Assembly (NCBI GenBank): GCA_950022655.1
Contig: OX465581.1
Location: 34,009,300-34,073,299 of the forward strand
Length of the DNA stretch: 64,000 nt
From: Alentia gelatinosa
Taxonomy: Eukaryota > Annelida > Polychaeta > Phyllodocida > Polynoidae
Direction of reading: 5' to 3'
Shown here: one piece after another, positions 60,718-64,000 of the stretch
Layout of the letters: each line of letters starts with the position of its first letter
Position numbering within the stretch: the first letter of the stretch is position 1
Position numbers and translations under genes: made by a program
Notes under the pieces: model-generated
Told to the model about the DNA's origin: nothing
The model's database searches: none
Seen by the model: the letters and a program-made list of their open reading frames with translations, nothing else

Positions 60718-60978
60718 AAAGGGCTGATTCCACCAACACGATGGATTTGCCGTGGTATGTCTTGGTATGTCTTGTAGTGTGTTGCAATGTTGTACCCCCG
60801 TTGTCGCAAAACGTAGCCATGCGGTGTCGGGTGTATATTTTGGTGCTCCACCACCGTGACACCTCAAGACACATCGCGACATATAGGTACACGATTATTC
60901 AAACCTAGCCCGACTTAGCAAGACACCGAAATCGTGGTTAATCTCGCCAGATCTTGTGTGTTGGTGGAATCACCACTT
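60718..60978. mobile_element. MITE, TTCCACCAACA family, copy 3
   Basis: Bounded by AAAGGGCTGATTCCACCAAC and TGTTGGTGGAATCACCACTT. Contains GGTGCTCCACCACCGTGACA and CGATTATTCAAACCTAGCCC, as in the other copies. Confidence 0.87.
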
Positions 60979-61514
60979 ACACCTTGCTAGGTTTTAAATA
61001 ATCACATGCATATTTGCCATGATGCATCGGTCTGGTTAAGCACCTTCGCCATGTTCTTGTCGTGATATGCTGCAGTATGCCTCGATATGTCAGCGGTAGG
61101 TCTTAAGGCATTTCTGTGGTGGAGCACCAAAATATGCACATGACATCATGAAAAAATATACATATGATCGCGCGCGATGTTTCACAACTAAGGAGGTAAG
61201 ATATATTGTGACAATGTAAGATATGATAAGACATACTAATTACACATACCAAGATATAACATGAATGTGAAGAATTCTGTTAGATGTGAAATTGTTATGT
61301 TTCTAAAATTAATTAAGTAAACTTTTGATCTCCCATGATAATCACGGCAACGCCGTTAAGACCAGCTTTATAAATAAGCTGAGGGCTTATGCCACTTTAT
61401 TAAGCCCAGCTAGGGCACATACTTAGGTCAAACTATCAATTGTATCTTTTATGCTCAATAAAGAAACTTATACAAAACATGGCAAATCCATCATGTTGCT
61501 AGAACCAGCACTTT
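60979..61514. mobile_element. MITE, TTCCACCAACA family, copy 4, inverted, with a second insert
   Basis: The reverse complement is colinear with 38411-38695: CATGGCAAATCCATC..AACCAGCACTTTA at the right and TGTGGTGGAGCACCAAAATA in the middle. It is interrupted at about 61262-61473 by a segment ending GCTCAATAAAGAAACTTATAC, which looks like a LINE 3' end with a polyadenylation signal. It abuts copy 3. Confidence 0.7.
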
Positions 61515-64000
61515 ACCTTTTTCAAGGAGTCACTGTCACTGACAATTTGGGCCGGGTCTGCTACTCAAAAGCTTCGTACTTGTGGGGTTTATGTTATGGT
61601 AGAAACTAGGAATTACACAGGAATGCGTCGAGCAGTATCCAGTCAGGACTGAGTGAATGGAAACGTGTCCCACAACCTCCTGCGGCTGTCATTGCGCTGC
61701 CTTCTTCCCCAAACTAGCCCTGGGTGGCGGTTGATATCTGGGGACAGGGAGAATGATAAGAACAATGATAGGAAAGTTCAATGACAAGGATAAGCGAGTG
61801 ATAGCGTTAAATAAGTATATGTAATTTTTTTTTTCTGACATATCGCTGTGGTATGTCCTAAAAGTAGTCTAAAGCCTTATGCACATAGAGCTACCGATCG
61901 AGTACTGAAACATTAGTTCCCAAATCTAAACTTGTCATGGAGCTAGTCTCAGGAAAAATGCGCCTCTGGTCGACGAACACACAGCCATCACAGCAGGATA
62001 CAGGAGAGGGGATAGCGGGAGTTAGTAAGCAAATTAGTCTACCCTTGGCGACAGAGATACGATTTCCCACACAGTTTTTAGACCTTACATAGCCTTGCTC
62101 AAGAATGAGTCTTAAAGCATGTTATCTTAGTGGATTCATGCAAAATTCTTGGCTATAATACATTGTTCACCTCTTAATACCTTTCCACTTATCAAATTTA
62201 ATTTGATATCCTAAAGCCAGCATTTATCAATTACTAGAGAATTTCAAAGGAAATGGACTTTACACACAGACATTACACATCTGGAGGAAAGAAGCGACCT
62301 TTCACACTGAGATGACAGACATATCATTTATAGATACATTTGACAATACAACTTTTAGTCTTTTTGGTGATATACATTTGGTTTTTCCCCCTTTTTTAGT
62401 CTCAGGCGACTTTGTGCAGGACATAGACCATCATAGGGAGTTGTTTTTCAAACTAGGAACGATATTGGCTGAACGGTTACGATTAGGAACCTTAGGCGAC
62501 AGTGATCACAATCGCAGTGTCAGTGCATTTAAAAAATGTGGCCCTCACAATTTCATGATATCTTGTGCAGTTTCTATTATTGTACGATTTCGGAACATGA
62601 ATATTCCATTCTTGGCGACAGAAGAACCTTTATTCCCGATAAATTGTAGTCCAGTGTTCCAATATTGGGACAGATAAATTAAGGAACCTGTTCCTTTGCA
62701 TTGACAACAGAATTTAAGAAATACCCCCTTGGTGCCTAGCGATTTTGGCCCATAATTAGTCACTGGGTGAGGAGAAATGGCCCTGCCACACACAGACTGA
62801 GCCCCACTCACCGATTTAGTCACCAGATAGCAAGATTTAATACTAGTTCCTTTATCGGTGGCCTCAAAAATCGCAAGTCAGTCCTCCAGTGTGACAGAAT
62901 TTGCTTAGGATTAAGACTAGCCTACTATTAACGGAGTTAATTGGTGGGAACGAATTGTACAGTGTGTTTCCCACTTTATACGGAAGACATTTATAAGGTA
63001 AAACTTGTGATCTTTTAAAACAAAATCAAACATAGGGTATATTCTTAATCATCTTGTAAGACCTTCCTCCATAAAAACAGATCACTTTAGGTAATGAGAA
63101 TGCAACAAAGACCACGATAAGATCAAACGTTTTATCGATCTTAGATTTAAAAACACCTCCCAGGTTCTTAGATAAAACTTTCATTGTCCTGACCTCAATC
63201 CTGAAAACTCTCCTTTTGGAAGGACATCTCAATTGGTGTCCTTTCTGAAGCTGGTAGGCTCAGTTTTGATAGAAAAAAATACTAAAAAATTTGGCTTGTC
63301 CAGAGTTTAAACCCTATTGAGTGATGACCAAACTTGTTCCGGTTGAGCGCCCGTTCGCGTCTGTCGCTCTGTGCCCTATGAGTGCATTCATGACACTAAC
63401 AACCCAGACTGTCACTGTTAGGGCACCCTGCCCCCATGTCGACAGGTTAAGAACTAGAGCTAAAGTCGAATGCCCACTGTACGATTTATTTCCTTAGTAC
63501 AAGCCCCCTTTAACCTAAAGGTATCTTAAGATTGTCTCAGGCGATTTCGCACCCGACGGCAATAAACGCATCATGATATGGGAGAGGGGGTGGTAGGAGT
63601 TGTCCTAAGTAATTCAGTACACACTCGACGACAGAAATACGATTTTTTTCCCCTTAAAGGCTCTCTACTGATTTAGGAACAATCCTCAGCTGGGGGTTTG
63701 TCCTAATCTAATGCACACTGGAAATTTGGAAGATAGTGTTTAATTACTATTTTCAAAAAAATTGTTGATAATCAAAATCTTATCTAAGACTGTTTGATTT
63801 TTCAAATGAAAATAAACAATGGTTAAAGGTGCCAAGATTGATTTGCGATAATGTTGAGAGGTATAGTTATTATAGATATTTCCTATAAGATCAATTATCT
63901 GAGAAAAATAACCGGTTTTTATATAGAAAGAACAATGTTGTGTTTTTTTTTACCGATATATGTTTTTTTGACATGTATTTACACAATTAATGGATAAAGA
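61515..64000. other. Intergenic, low-copy repeat fragments only
   Basis: Two diverged copies of an about 80-100-base segment (61980-62065 and 63550-63650) share GGGAGTTRGT, GCGACAGAGATACGATTT / ACGACAGAAATACGATTT. Otherwise no exon, RNA gene or element boundary was recognised. Confidence 0.45.

Overview
The window is nuclear DNA of a multicellular animal. Coding sequence is carried in short exons with GT-AG introns of roughly 0.3-3.8 kb, the base composition is AT-rich, and about three quarters of the window is intronic or intergenic DNA packed with short inverted-repeat elements and retroelement debris. All four genes are clear orthologues of conserved animal genes, but divergence from the vertebrate proteins, gene order and repeat content indicate an invertebrate. 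A marine deuterostome or lophotrochozoan fits; the sequence alone does not settle the phylum.

Layout: (1) 1-790, a ~201-bp tandem repeat; (2) 1260-2961 (+), the last three coding exons of a TMEM39 family gene whose 5' part lies left of the window; (3) 4940-12259 (-), ten exons of NDUFAF7, with the transit-peptide exon not located; (4) 12.3-16.8 kb, repeats including a TTAGGG-like patch, an LTR pair and several MITEs; (5) 16825-23803 (+), a complete eight-exon PTGR2-type 15-oxoprostaglandin reductase of 353 residues; (6) 23.8-29.5 kb, intergenic repeats; (7) 29532-48509 (-), fifteen exons (485 residues) of ERLEC1, lacking only the short terminal exon; (8) 48.5-64 kb, no recognisable host gene, instead nested inverted-repeat elements, a 5'-truncated LINE and G-run elements. 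NDUFAF7/PTGR2 are divergent and PTGR2/ERLEC1 convergent. The genes act in different places (ER membrane, mitochondrial matrix, cytosol, ER lumen) and do not form a pathway. I reconstructed the exons by hand; splice phases close exactly at every junction given.

The most unusual content is a scattered family of two-part foldback elements (near 14.2, 22.1, 24.5, 33.0, 33.7, 41.0 and 41.8 kb). Each carries a long hairpin whose loop is conserved between copies, while the arms fall into at least five unrelated sequence classes yet still pair within each copy. Other notable items are a filled/empty insertion pair inside two LTR copies, a 56-bp inverted repeat with one mismatch, a SINE-like insert with a 7-bp target duplication, a LINE inserted into one of two dispersed repeat copies, and several MITE families sharing a TTCCACC terminal block.
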